64,000 bases of DNA from CAWIUB01 sp963839175 (lineage in GTDB: Bacteria; Actinomycetota; Actinomycetes; Mycobacteriales; Jatrophihabitantaceae): positions 69,281 through 133,280 of the forward strand of contig CAWIUB010000033.1 of assembly GCA_963839175.1 (NCBI GenBank). Reading direction: 5' to 3'. Position 1 is the first letter of the stretch; each line of letters begins with the position of its first letter. Under the pieces are notes generated by a model, which was given only the letters and a program-made list of their open reading frames with translations, made no database searches and had not been told where the DNA came from. Below, piece by piece: positions 34,044 through 42,791 of the stretch. A program made the position numbers and the translations under genes.

Positions 34044-34189
34044 ACCGTCGTCGCTGGCCTCGGCCTCGACAACCGCGACGCGGACCAGGCGGCGAGATGG
34101 TGATCGTGGCCTGACTAGCTGCAAGGATGAGCTGCCGCCGCAGGCTTTGACCTGCTGGCCCGCAATTCGGCCCGCAGACTCGTGCCCAC

Positions 34190-34312
34190 TCATGCCGCTG
34201 GTGCCTGATTCGGCGCCAGGGATGCGCAGTGCTGGCACCGATGCCGTGTGTTCCCACGGCAGATCCCGCACTGGCAGTGTGGGGTGAGACAACCGCACCC
34301 GATCGCGTCCAT
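34190..34312 (-). CDS. possible 40-aa cysteine-rich protein
   Basis: An ATG at 34312 opens a 40-codon frame with seven Cys and three His: GCGCLTPHCQCGICRG, then HRCQHC. The spacing resembles compact zinc-knuckle proteins of mobile elements. There is no clear ribosome-binding site and the neighbourhood is decayed, so it may be a fragment or chance. The rest of 34044-34368 holds nothing recognisable. Confidence 0.25.
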   Translation of the reverse strand: MDAIGCGCLTPHCQCGICRGNTRHRCQHCASLAPNQAPAA

Positions 34313-34368
34313 GGAAGGTAGGTGCAGGCGACGATCAGTAGCCCGAACGAGATGAGCCGCGTGTCCCG

Positions 34369-35244
34369 GTGGTGTCCCCTTGGGCGGGAAGGCTGGTCGT
34401 GGCCGTCGCCGGCGTAAGGGCGCGTCTGGCGCGGATGGCGCGCATGGCGCGTGCTGTCGCTGATGCAGATGCAGCCAAGATCGAGTTAGCTGCTCGGCAG
34501 TTCGGGGAGTCGAGGCGCTACCTCGCGCCGGTTGCCTGGGCGGCCGGGGCAATCGTGCTGGTGATCCGCGGGATCAAGCTGCTCGTGTTGAATTGGCGGC
34601 TTTCGCTGGTCCAGTTGGTGCCGGCTGTGTGGGTGTGGTTGGTCATGTGGGATCTCAAGCAGCACACGCTGCGTGGCGCGGCGTTTCGAGAGTTCACGGT
34701 CAGCGGCGCGATCTTGCTCGGTGTCGCGGCGGTGGGCTTGAGCGTTGCGGCATTCTGGTGCAACACCGTCTTCGCGTTCGCGATTGATCGCCCAAGGCCG
34801 TCGATCGTGCCGGCGGTGCGGCAGGCGAACGCGCATCTGGCGCGGATCGTGACCGCGGGATGTTTCGTGGGTCTGCTCTTGGTGGTTGCCGCTGTGGTGG
34901 TACCGCGAATCGGGTCAAAATGGGTCTACGTCGTGGCACTCGGTGGGGTGTTGGGTCTGATGCTGATCAGCTTCGTCGCAATCCCGGCTGGCATCATCGG
35001 CGCGAAACGGGAGAGGTTGCCGCCGAAGCAGGCCGTCGGCAGGTGGGCTGCTGGTGGGGCGTTGAGCGCGGTTGCTATGACACCGGGTTTCGTGCTCGAT
35101 CGAATCGGGCTGATTCTGCTTGGGGTGCCGGGCCTGCACATCGTCGGCTTCCTGCTCTTGTCGGCCGGGACCGCCCTATACGCCGCCGGAATGTCCTCGG
35201 TGCGTGCGGTGAAGCTGAGTATGAAGCTAGGTGGATCCGCGTAG
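34369..35244 (+). CDS. integral membrane protein, unknown function
   Basis: 291 aa from GTG 34369; later in-frame Met codons (about residue 23) could be the true start. Six to seven TM segments: about 50-66, 72-95, 108-130, 160-180, 186-208, 225-245 and 250-275. The N-terminal 45 residues are a charged, Arg/Ala-rich cytoplasmic helix. No transporter or enzyme motif recognised. Stands alone between two decayed regions. Confidence 0.65.
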   Translation: MVSPWAGRLVVAVAGVRARLARMARMARAVADADAAKIELAARQFGESRRYLAPVAWAAGAIVLVIRGIKLLVLNWRLSLVQLVPAVWVWLVMWDLKQHTLRGAAFREFTVSGAILLGVAAVGLSVAAFWCNTVFAFAIDRPRPSIVPAVRQANAHLARIVTAGCFVGLLLVVAAVVVPRIGSKWVYVVALGGVLGLMLISFVAIPAGIIGAKRERLPPKQAVGRWAAGGALSAVAMTPGFVLDRIGLILLGVPGLHIVGFLLLSAGTALYAAGMSSVRAVKLSMKLGGSA

Positions 35245-35250
35245 CACCCC

Positions 35251-35569
35251 GACGCGTTGTTGCAGACCGGCTTCCATCCGATCGACGGTGCGGATTTCCT
35301 TGTGAGGCTGGGAGCACCGTATCGCGGAACTGGCGAGATTCCGACGTGAGGAGGGGCCGGTCACCGACGCACTGGCGTACGCCGACGTGACCGCGGGCCC
35401 GGACGGTACTCCGATGAGCGTGCCGGACCGGCTTGCTGACATCGCGGCCCGGCACGCCCAGGAGGATCCGGAGCTGGTGGCCGCCCGACGTGCCCGGGTT
35501 CCACGACTGCTGGCCGCCAGCCAACGGGTTCACCTGCACGCCTCGGAGACCGCGCCGGCAAGAGGATGA
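35251..35569 (+). pseudogene. HD-domain phosphohydrolase remnant
   Basis: One frame starts with LLQTGFHPIDGADFLVRLG; a second frame picks up as EHRIAELARFRREEGPVTD, ALAYADVTAGPDGTPMSV and DRLADIAARHAQEDPE, ending at the TGA at 35567. These are the later conserved pieces of actinobacterial HD hydrolases (TGFHPLDGA..., then TDALTYADMTTGPDG). The catalytic HD motif and the HHSGA segment are missing, lost in an internal deletion with a frameshift. The following 194 bp up to the lipid kinase start hold no gene. Confidence 0.6.
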
Positions 35570-35763
35570 CGCTTCGATCAGCCAGCCCACTGGCACCCAT
35601 GACGGGTGCGCCGGCGCCGTCGCTACGAACTGGTCGTCAGCATGGCCGTCGTCCACGCCATGCCGGCCTTCGTGCTAATCGTTTTCCCAATGGGGCTGCT
35701 GTTGGACCGGGTCATCCGGCGTGGGCGATGCGCGCCGGCACCGGGAGCGGAAGGGTTCCGAGG

Positions 35764-37170
35764 ATGAGCGCGCCGGGTCCCGAAGAGCGGGGTCCGGACG
35801 CCGTGACGGACGTCGACGGGCGCGCGCCGGTGACTCCGGCGCAGCGGTGGCTGGCCCGGCTGGCGGTTCTCGCTGCGCTCGCGGCGATAGCGGTGCTGCT
35901 CGTCGGCGGCGCCAAGAGCATCGGCATCCTGATCTCCGGCGTGGCCGGCGCCGCCCTCAGCCTCGCCGGCGGGTGGTTGTTCCTGAGCAACCGCGGCCTG
36001 GTCCGCTGGCTGGCCGCAGCGGTGGCCGTCGCCGCACCGGTCTTCGTCCTGGTGCTCTACCTCTCCCGGCAATTGCTGTGGGCGGTCCTGCTCGTCGTCG
36101 TGCTGAGCGCGATTTCGGCCGCCGCCGGGCGAGCCGCGATCATCCGCGCCCGGCCCTCGGCCGGCATGCCCGAACGACCGACCCGTCCACCACGCCGGCC
36201 CTTCGTGATCATGAATCCCCGCTCCGGCGGAGGGAAGGTCGGCAAGTTCGCACTCGACACGAAGGCCGCCGCCCTCGGTGCCGAGGTCGGACTGATCACC
36301 GGCCCGGGCCAGGTCGACGTCGCCGGGTTGGCTCGCCAAGCCGTGGCCGATGGCGCCGACCTGCTCGGTGTCGCCGGCGGCGACGGAACCCAGGCACTCG
36401 TCGCCGGGATCGCCGCCGAGTACGGGCTGCCGTTCCTGGTCATCTGCGCGGGTACGCGCAACCACTTCGCGATGGACCTCGGCCTGGACCGCGAACGGCC
36501 CGACACAGGTCTGGACGCACTGACCGACGGTGTCGAGCTGTGCCTCGACCTTGGCCTGATCGGTGGGCGAACCTTCGTGAACAACGCGTCGTTCGGCGCC
36601 TACGCGCAGGTCGTGCAGAGTCCGGCCTATCGCGAGGACAAGCGTGGCACGACTCTGCAGATGCTGCCTGAGCTGCTCTCCGGGCAACGCGGGCCGCGAC
36701 TCGTGGTTCGGATCGACGACGGCGTGACGATCGAGGCGCCGAAGGCCCTATTGGTCAGCAACAACCCTTACGAACTGGGGGATCTGGCCGGACTGGGTCG
36801 CCGGGCCCGCCTGGACACCGGAGCGCTCGGTGTCATCGCGGTCACTGTCGACAGTGTGGCCCAGGCCGTGGAGCTGCTCCGCGGCCGCCGCGCAAGCGGC
36901 ATTCGGCGCTTCGTCGCACACAAGGTCGTCGTCGAAGCGGACGCCGACCAGATCCCGGTCGGCATCGACGGTGAGGCGGTGATGATGACCACGCCGGTGC
37001 GCTGTTCGATCCGGCCGCTCGCCCTGCGCGTGCGCGTACCGCGACAGCGGCCCGGCACGCCCACGCCCGCCCCCCAGATGGATCGCACCCTGCTGCTACG
37101 CCAGGCGCTGTCCATGCCCCACCACGCCCACGCGGGGGAACGGGCGGAAGGTCAGCGTCCCCGACGGTAG
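35764..37170 (+). CDS. diacylglycerol kinase-family lipid kinase with N-terminal membrane domain
   Basis: ATG 35764 gives 468 aa; the longer frame to 35566 reads through unrelated sequence. Residues about 35-125 contain four TM helices. The DAGK catalytic domain follows: FVIMNPRSGGGKVGKF, GVAGGDGTQALVAGIA (GGDGT ATP/Mg loop), and ICAGTRNHFAMDLGLDR. These proteins phosphorylate diacylglycerol or related lipid alcohols at the membrane. The gene faces a PAP2 phosphatase remnant with a 19-bp 3' overlap; the two activities are often paired or fused in actinobacteria. Confidence 0.88.
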   Translation: MSAPGPEERGPDAVTDVDGRAPVTPAQRWLARLAVLAALAAIAVLLVGGAKSIGILISGVAGAALSLAGGWLFLSNRGLVRWLAAAVAVAAPVFVLVLYLSRQLLWAVLLVVVLSAISAAAGRAAIIRARPSAGMPERPTRPPRRPFVIMNPRSGGGKVGKFALDTKAAALGAEVGLITGPGQVDVAGLARQAVADGADLLGVAGGDGTQALVAGIAAEYGLPFLVICAGTRNHFAMDLGLDRERPDTGLDALTDGVELCLDLGLIGGRTFVNNASFGAYAQVVQSPAYREDKRGTTLQMLPELLSGQRGPRLVVRIDDGVTIEAPKALLVSNNPYELGDLAGLGRRARLDTGALGVIAVTVDSVAQAVELLRGRRASGIRRFVAHKVVVEADADQIPVGIDGEAVMMTTPVRCSIRPLALRVRVPRQRPGTPTPAPQMDRTLLLRQALSMPHHAHAGERAEGQRPRR

Positions 37171-37734
37171 CGGTCGAGGGTCTGCGTGGTGAGCTGCGCC
37201 AGGACGGTACCGAGGATCGAGCCGACCACGACATCGCCGGGGTAGTGGACGCCGGTGTGCACCCGCGAGTAGGCGACCATTCCCGCAGCGGCGTGCAGCG
37301 GCACCGCGACGACCGGCAAGCCGCTCCCCACGCCGGTCGAAAAGGCAAAGGCGACCGCCGAATGGCCCGACGGAAACGACAGCGAGGTCGGCATCCGGAC
37401 CTGCCGCGCCGGGACGTTCCGGCCTCGCCCGGCGCCCCACCCGCTTGACCACGTTGACGAACGCGCTGGTCACCGCGATCGAGGTGAGGCCCTGTGCGGC
37501 GGACAGCCGGCCCGGGCGTCCGCCGACGAGCGCCAGCACGCTCGCCACCCCCACCCACAAGCGCGAATAGTTGGCGGCATGCGACAGCATCCGCATCCCC
37601 CGGTCCAGCGTGGGCGTGGGCGTGGACGCGATCGCGGTGTACACGGCCTGGTCCACCTTCTTCGGGTCCGCCAACCAGTTCCGCGAGGACGGGCGATGCA
37701 GGTCCGGCAGCTCGCCGGACGTAGATCCAGCCAC
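37152..37734 (-). pseudogene. PAP2-superfamily phosphatase, frameshifted
   Basis: From GTG 37734 the frame reads through TM segments and reaches VNVVKRVGRRARPERP, the first catalytic motif (KxxxxxxRP). It then loses register near 37400. The other frame resumes as RQVRMPTSLSFPSGHSAVAF (PSGH motif) and YSRVHTGVHYPGDVVVG (SRxxxxxHxxxD), ending at 37152. All catalytic residues survive, split over two frames by a single-base change. Either a recent pseudogene or a sequencing error. Would dephosphorylate lipid phosphates such as phosphatidate. Confidence 0.8.
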
Positions 37735-37778
37735 TCGAGCACCCCGCCGGCGACCCGTTCGATGGCGCCAGCACATAC

Positions 37779-37896
37779 GAGGCTGTCGCACAAAGCCTTT
37801 GGAGATCAACATGACCACAACATCTAGATCCTCGGCCTGCCGCAGTGACAGATGTGGTGTTGCCGCCATGGTCCGAACCGTTTGTGCGACAGCCTC
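37779..37896. mobile_element. 118-bp MITE-like element with 16-bp terminal inverted repeats
   Basis: The left end GAGGCTGTCGCACAAA (37779-37794) and the right end TTTGTGCGACAGCCTC (37881-37896) are perfect inverted repeats. Both are directly flanked by ATAC (37775-37778 and 37897-37900), the expected 4-bp target duplication. The interior is too short for a transposase and is partly inverted-repeat itself (CCACAACATCT against AGATGTGGTG). No parent insertion sequence is present in the window. Confidence 0.8.
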
Positions 37897-37900
37897 ATAC

Positions 37901-38462
37901 GTGTGGCATTTCGACACGGCTTATCTGCCGCCGGTGAACGCGTTCTGGTCCTCACCCTCCACGGCGCCGCGGGCGTCCAGATCGCCGGCTTGACCGTGCG
38001 GAAGGCCGACGGGTCAATGAGCCGGAGGGCTGCAAGCGTCACAATAATGACCACTGCCATCCCACTGAACCGGCGGAACCGAAAGAGCGGTTTCTGGCGT
38101 GGTGCGCGAGGGCGCGCGTTCCCCGGCACCTCTACCGACCGTGCCGGATGGATGGGCGGTCGCGAACGCGCCACATCACGTTGAGGAGGCCATGCTTCTG
38201 CGCGCGCCGGCTGGTCGTCTTCCGCGCCGGTCGAACACTGCCCACGTCGTTGTGAGTGCATGAGATTGACCCATTCCCTCGCGAACTCTTCCACGGGCCT
38301 TTTCGGATGCGACGTCGCCCGGGACGTCGAGGCCAGCACGTCGTCGGCCTCGAGACCGCGCGATCTTGTCGTCCCTCTTACCCGGTTCGGGTGATGCGCC
38401 GGCGGAAGTTCGCGCCTATCAAGGTGGGTGTGGACCTGCACGTCCGCAGAGGGGGTCACAGG
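37901..38462. other. intergenic region upstream of CoA-disulfide reductase
   Basis: 562 bp without a supported gene. A minus-strand frame contains a hydrophobic run (GMAVVIIVTLAALRL) followed by Arg/Thr-rich sequence and is interrupted by the MITE at 37896; it could be the stump of a small membrane protein. The last 100 bp should hold the promoter of the downstream gene, with an AGAGGGGG ribosome-binding site at about 38448-38455. Confidence 0.3.
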
Positions 38463-40196
38463 ATGAAGACGGTGATTGTTGGGGGAGTTGCGGCTGGTGC
38501 GTCAACGGGGGCGCGCCTGAGGCGGCTCGACGAGTCAGCCGAGATCGTGGTGCTTGAGCGTGATCACTACGTCTCGTTCGCGAACTGCGGTTTGCCGTAT
38601 CACATCGGTGGTGCTATCCCGGATCGGGACAGCCTGCTGCTGCAGACGCCGGAAAGTCTGGCCAAGAGTCTGGCGCTTGATGTGCGGACCGGGCAGGACG
38701 TGATCCGCATCGACCGTGACGCCAAGGAAGTGGAAGTGCGCGACATCGAGCAGGGGCGCACGTACCGGGAGTCGTACGACAAGCTCGTGTTGTGCCTGGG
38801 GGCCGAGCCGGTTCGGCCACCGATCCCGGGTGCCGACGACCCGCGTGTCGATGTGCTGCGCAACATCCCTGACATGGACCGCATCATCGCCCAGCTCGAC
38901 AAGGGCGCCTCGAGCGCCGTCATCGTCGGCGGTAGCTACATCGGGCTGGAGCTCACGGAAGCCTTCCGGTCACGAGGGCTGCAGACCACCGTGGTCGAGC
39001 GGACCGAGCGGCTCATGCCGTGGCTCGACCCCGAGATGACACGGATCTTGGACTACCACGTCCGCACCCACGATGTGGACCTTCGACTCGGCACGTCTGC
39101 CGAGGCTGTTCGCCGGTCGAAGGACGACAGGCTGGTGCTCGATCTTTCCGACGGCACGTCCGTTGAGGCTGACGTCGTCGCCATGGCTGCCGGGGCTCGC
39201 CCGAATGTGGCGCTCGCCCGTGCCGCCGGTATCGAGATCGGACCTCGCGGGGGCATCGTCGTCGACGCGCACATGCGCACCTCGGCGCCTGACATCCTCG
39301 CTGCCGGTGACGCCGTGGAGACCGCTCACTTCCTCACCGGCGAGCCCACCCTGTCGATGCTGGCCGGCCCTGCGAACCGTGGAGGCCGGATCGCCGCCGA
39401 CACCATCGGTGGTCGCGACAGTGCGTACCGGGGTACCCAGGGCACAGCCGTGGTCAAGGTGTTCGACATGACGGCGGGCGGCACCGGTATGACCGAGACC
39501 GAACTGCGTGCCGCCGGCATGGACTACCGCAAGGTCTACACCCACCAGAACGGCCACGCGGCCTACTACCCCGGCACCGCGCCGCTGTTCGTCAAGGTGC
39601 TGTTCTCCCCGGGCGACGGTAAGCTGCTCGGTGCCCAGGTGCTCGGCTGGGACGGTGTCGACAAGCGCATCGACGTGCTCGCGGTCGCGCTGCGCGCCGG
39701 GATGACGATCTACGACCTGGAGCACCTGGAGCTCGCCTACGCCCCGCCCTACGGGGCCGCGAAAGACCCGGTCAACATGGCCGGCTTCCTGGGCGCGAAC
39801 CTGCTGCGCGGGGACATCGACCTCTGGTATCCGGAGGACTACCCGGACTGTGCCGAGCGGGTGACGATCCTTGATGTGCGTACGCCGGCGGAGTACGCGG
39901 CGTGGCACATCCCCGAGGCGATCCTCATGCCGTACACCGAGCTGCGTCAAAGGCTGGATGAGGTACCTCGCGACAAGCCCGTGTACACCTACTGCCGGTC
40001 GGGCTTTCGCAGCTACATCGCCTACTGCACGCTGAAGCAGAACGGGTGGGACGAGGTGGCGTTCCTCGCCGGGGGGATGATGACCTATCACGGCTACCAC
40101 AGGACGCCGCTCACGGTCGGCAAGGGCGGCATGCCAATGGTGGCCCACGCCGAGGACGAGCTGGCCCAGCGCCCCGGTGCACTCGAACACGTCTGA
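38463..40196 (+). CDS. CoA-disulfide reductase fused to a rhodanese domain
   Basis: ATG 38463, after AGAGGGGGTCACAGG, gives 577 aa. Residues 1-450 are a pyridine nucleotide-disulfide oxidoreductase: FAD motif VIVGGVAAGASTGARLRR, redox cysteine in FANCGLPYHIGG, NAD motif VIVGGSYIGLELTEAF, and second FAD motif ILAAGDAVE. Residues about 475-560 are rhodanese-like, with active-site loop YTYCRSGFRSY. The CoADR-RHD architecture reduces CoA disulfide, CoA persulfide or polysulfide with NAD(P)H. Cytosolic. The gluconolactonase-like gene begins eight bases after the stop. Confidence 0.92.
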   Translation: MKTVIVGGVAAGASTGARLRRLDESAEIVVLERDHYVSFANCGLPYHIGGAIPDRDSLLLQTPESLAKSLALDVRTGQDVIRIDRDAKEVEVRDIEQGRTYRESYDKLVLCLGAEPVRPPIPGADDPRVDVLRNIPDMDRIIAQLDKGASSAVIVGGSYIGLELTEAFRSRGLQTTVVERTERLMPWLDPEMTRILDYHVRTHDVDLRLGTSAEAVRRSKDDRLVLDLSDGTSVEADVVAMAAGARPNVALARAAGIEIGPRGGIVVDAHMRTSAPDILAAGDAVETAHFLTGEPTLSMLAGPANRGGRIAADTIGGRDSAYRGTQGTAVVKVFDMTAGGTGMTETELRAAGMDYRKVYTHQNGHAAYYPGTAPLFVKVLFSPGDGKLLGAQVLGWDGVDKRIDVLAVALRAGMTIYDLEHLELAYAPPYGAAKDPVNMAGFLGANLLRGDIDLWYPEDYPDCAERVTILDVRTPAEYAAWHIPEAILMPYTELRQRLDEVPRDKPVYTYCRSGFRSYIAYCTLKQNGWDEVAFLAGGMMTYHGYHRTPLTVGKGGMPMVAHAEDELAQRPGALEHV

Positions 40197-40204
40197 TCTG
40201 CGTC

Positions 40205-41101
40205 ATGGGTGACACTCCGGTCGAGGTTGCGTTGGACATACGGCCTCAGCATGCAGAAGGCCCGCTCTGGGACGCTGGGACGGCGCGCCTGTGGTGGGTG
40301 GACATCACCGGAGAACGGGTGCACTGCTTCGACCCGGAGTCGAGCAACGACAGCTCCTGGAGCACCTCCGGACAGCCGGGTGGCGTCGTGCTCGACGCGA
40401 CCGGAGCGCCGGTCGTGGCGAGCCCCGAGGGCCTGGCCGTGCTCGACCGGACTACCGGCGCGATGAAGCTCCGCGTCCCGATCGAACCGGACAGAACCGA
40501 GAACCGTGCGAACGACGTCAAAGTCGACCACCGAGGACGGGTCTGGGTCGGGTCGATGGCCTTCGACAAGCGGCCACGGAACGCAGCTTTGTACCGGGTC
40601 GATGGCGACACGGTGACTTGCGTGGTCGACGGCCTCACGATCGCCAACGGACCCGCCTTCGACGAGTCGCACGGGCGCCTCTACCTAGCCGACACCGGCA
40701 TCTGTGTCGTCGACGTATTCGACATGGACCCCGAGACCGGCGCCCTGACTGGTCGTCGGCGTTTCCTCGATTTCAACGAAGCACAGATCTGGCCGGACGG
40801 CATGACCGCCGACGACGAGGGCATGCTGTGGGTCGCGCTGGGACGAGCCAGCGCCGTGCACCGCTACCGCGCCGACGGCACCCTCGACGGCCTCGTCGAG
40901 ATACCGACAACGAACCCCACCTCGGTGGCCTTCGGCGGCATCGACGGCGGCGACCTTTACATCACCACCTCATGGTTCGACTGCGAACCAGACACCCGCG
41001 CCACCCAACCGCTGGCCGGCGCGATCTTCCGATGCCGCCCCGGGGTGACGGGGCGCCCCTCACCGCGGTGGATGGGCGTCCCCCCTCAGCGGCGCACTTG
41101 A
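40205..41101 (+). CDS. SMP-30/gluconolactonase/LRE family protein
   Basis: ATG 40205 gives 298 aa; the open frame upstream lies inside the reductase gene. Six-bladed propeller signatures are AEGPLWDAGTARLWWVDI (metal-binding Glu), ENRANDVKVDHRGRVWVGSM (Asn-Asp), and NGPAFDESHGRLYLADTG. Family members are Ca/Zn-dependent lactonases. Directly upstream of a G6PDH-like gene, it may hydrolyse the (6-phospho)gluconolactone product (inference). Confidence 0.88.
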   Translation: MGDTPVEVALDIRPQHAEGPLWDAGTARLWWVDITGERVHCFDPESSNDSSWSTSGQPGGVVLDATGAPVVASPEGLAVLDRTTGAMKLRVPIEPDRTENRANDVKVDHRGRVWVGSMAFDKRPRNAALYRVDGDTVTCVVDGLTIANGPAFDESHGRLYLADTGICVVDVFDMDPETGALTGRRRFLDFNEAQIWPDGMTADDEGMLWVALGRASAVHRYRADGTLDGLVEIPTTNPTSVAFGGIDGGDLYITTSWFDCEPDTRATQPLAGAIFRCRPGVTGRPSPRWMGVPPQRRT

Positions 41102-41147
41102 CCGAGCGCGACCCCGACCTACCACGACCCGAGAAAGGGGCCACCCG

Positions 41148-42509
41148 ATGATCGGGCGAATGATCCTCTTCGGAGCCTCCGGCGATCTGACCAGCCGCCT
41201 GCTGATGCCAGCAGTTGCCCAGCTGGCCCAGGCCGACCTCCTGCCAGCCGGGTTCGCGATCGTGGGCTCAGCCAACACCGACTGGTCAACCGACGATTTC
41301 CGCCAGCACATCGCCAGCGGGCTGGAGAAATACTCGACCGTCAGTCCGACCACACGCGACGCCGTCGTGAACATGCTCAGCTTCCAGCCGTCCGACGTCA
41401 CCCGGCCCGCGGACGTGAGCAAGCTGATCGGCGACGGTCGTCCGGACACGTTGGTCTACCTCGCGCTGCCGCCGAGCCTGCTCCAGTCGGTGCTGCCGGC
41501 GTTGGCGACAGCCAAGCTGCGCGCCTCGGACGCGGTAGCGATCGAGAAACCCTTCGGAACCGACCTGGCGTCGGCCCACCATCTCAACGAGATCCTCCGC
41601 CTCCAGCTGCCCCAGCCGACGATCTTCCGGAACGACCACTTCCTGTCCAACGAGCTCGTCCGCCGAGTCGTCACCCTTCGGTTCCTCAACCGCGTCTTCG
41701 AGCCGATCTGGAACGCCGTGCACGTGGAGCGGGTCGACATCAGCTGGCTGGAGAGCCTGACCCTGGAAGGCCGGGCCTCCTACTACGACCGTGCCGGCGC
41801 ACTCAAGGACATGCTGCAGAACCACCTCATGGAGGCGATGGCGCTGATCCTCATGGAACAACCGGCCCGTATCGACGCTGACTCGTTCCGCGATGTCCGG
41901 GTCGAGGCGCTGCGGTCAGTGGCCACGCCGACGGCCGAGCGGATGCGCAGCGCCACCGTCCGCGCCCGATACACCGCAGGCACGATCGGGACGCGGCAGG
42001 TTCCCTCCTACGTCGCCGAGCCCGGGGTCGATCCCCGCCGCAACACCGAGACCTACGCATCACTGAGGGTCGACGTGAACAGCCCCCGATGGGCCGGCGT
42101 CCCCTTCACCATGCGTTCGGGCAAGGCCCTGCCAGCGGACTCCGCCGAGATCGCCATCCACTTCCGGCCCCTGCCCCGTTACCTGCTCGACCAGTGGCCG
42201 GGCGTCGAGGCGAACGTGCTCAGGCTGGGTCTCACCGACCCATACGTGCGCCTGGCCGCCACGCTCAACGGTCCCGAGCGAACCGCCGAGACCCGACAGC
42301 TCGAAGCACGCTCCACACCGCCGCGGTTCACCGCATATGCCCACCTGATCCTCGAGATGCTCAACAACAACCCGATGCTGTTCATCCGCGGCGACGAAGC
42401 CGAGGAGGCCTGGCGCATCATCGACCCCGTCATGAACGCCTGGTCGGCTGGAGACGTCCCGATGCAGGAATACGCCGCCGGCGAAGCGCCTCCAGTGCCA
42501 CGCCCTTGA
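41148..42509 (+). CDS. glucose-6-phosphate dehydrogenase-like protein with altered active-site motif
   Basis: 453 aa; ATG follows GAAAGGGG. NADP site ILFGASGDLTSRLLMP at the N-terminus, EKPFGTDLASA, RAGALKDMLQNHLMEAM with the catalytic-base His region, and FTMRSGKALP are all conserved. However the substrate motif, normally RIDHYLGKE, reads RNDHFLSNE: His and Asp remain but the invariant Lys is Asn, and Tyr and Gly are changed. The protein is about 50 residues shorter than usual Zwf. Could use another sugar phosphate or have lost activity. Placed after an SMP-30 lactonase gene. Confidence 0.82.
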   Translation: MIGRMILFGASGDLTSRLLMPAVAQLAQADLLPAGFAIVGSANTDWSTDDFRQHIASGLEKYSTVSPTTRDAVVNMLSFQPSDVTRPADVSKLIGDGRPDTLVYLALPPSLLQSVLPALATAKLRASDAVAIEKPFGTDLASAHHLNEILRLQLPQPTIFRNDHFLSNELVRRVVTLRFLNRVFEPIWNAVHVERVDISWLESLTLEGRASYYDRAGALKDMLQNHLMEAMALILMEQPARIDADSFRDVRVEALRSVATPTAERMRSATVRARYTAGTIGTRQVPSYVAEPGVDPRRNTETYASLRVDVNSPRWAGVPFTMRSGKALPADSAEIAIHFRPLPRYLLDQWPGVEANVLRLGLTDPYVRLAATLNGPERTAETRQLEARSTPPRFTAYAHLILEMLNNNPMLFIRGDEAEEAWRIIDPVMNAWSAGDVPMQEYAAGEAPPVPRP

Positions 42510-42752
42510 CGTCATCGAGGCATCCCGCCGCGGGCCGTTTGGAAGAGCTTCTCGATAACCCAGGACCTCAATCCTTGCGCAGCGGGACCTTACCCGGCCG
42601 TGGATCCGACGCTTCCTTCCGAGATCAAGAGGTCGACGGATCCCCAGGTCTCTTCCTCGCAGACCGGCACGGGAGCCGGGAGTTATCTCTTCTCGTCGCG
42701 CGTCGCTCGGCGCCTCGGGTTAGCCGGAGCTGATCGTGTAAGCGACCGCGGG

Positions 42753-42771
42753 CGCCGCCTGCGCGGCGGCG
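42753..42771. terminator. candidate GC-rich hairpin terminator between convergent genes
   Basis: CGCCGCC, loop TGCGC, GGCGGCG: a perfect 7-bp GC stem lying between the G6PDH-like gene (+) and the GH15 gene (-), 21 bp from the latter's stop. The rest of the 282-bp spacer holds no gene. Confidence 0.45.
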
Positions 42772-42791
42772 GGCGCCTGGACCGGGATGGA

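Noticed and set aside
37824..38459. Minus-strand 211-aa ORF upstream of the CoA-disulfide reductase
   Set aside because: Reads through the MITE and the promoter region of the plus-strand gene; only one short hydrophobic run looks protein-like, so it is described as a possible stump, not a gene.
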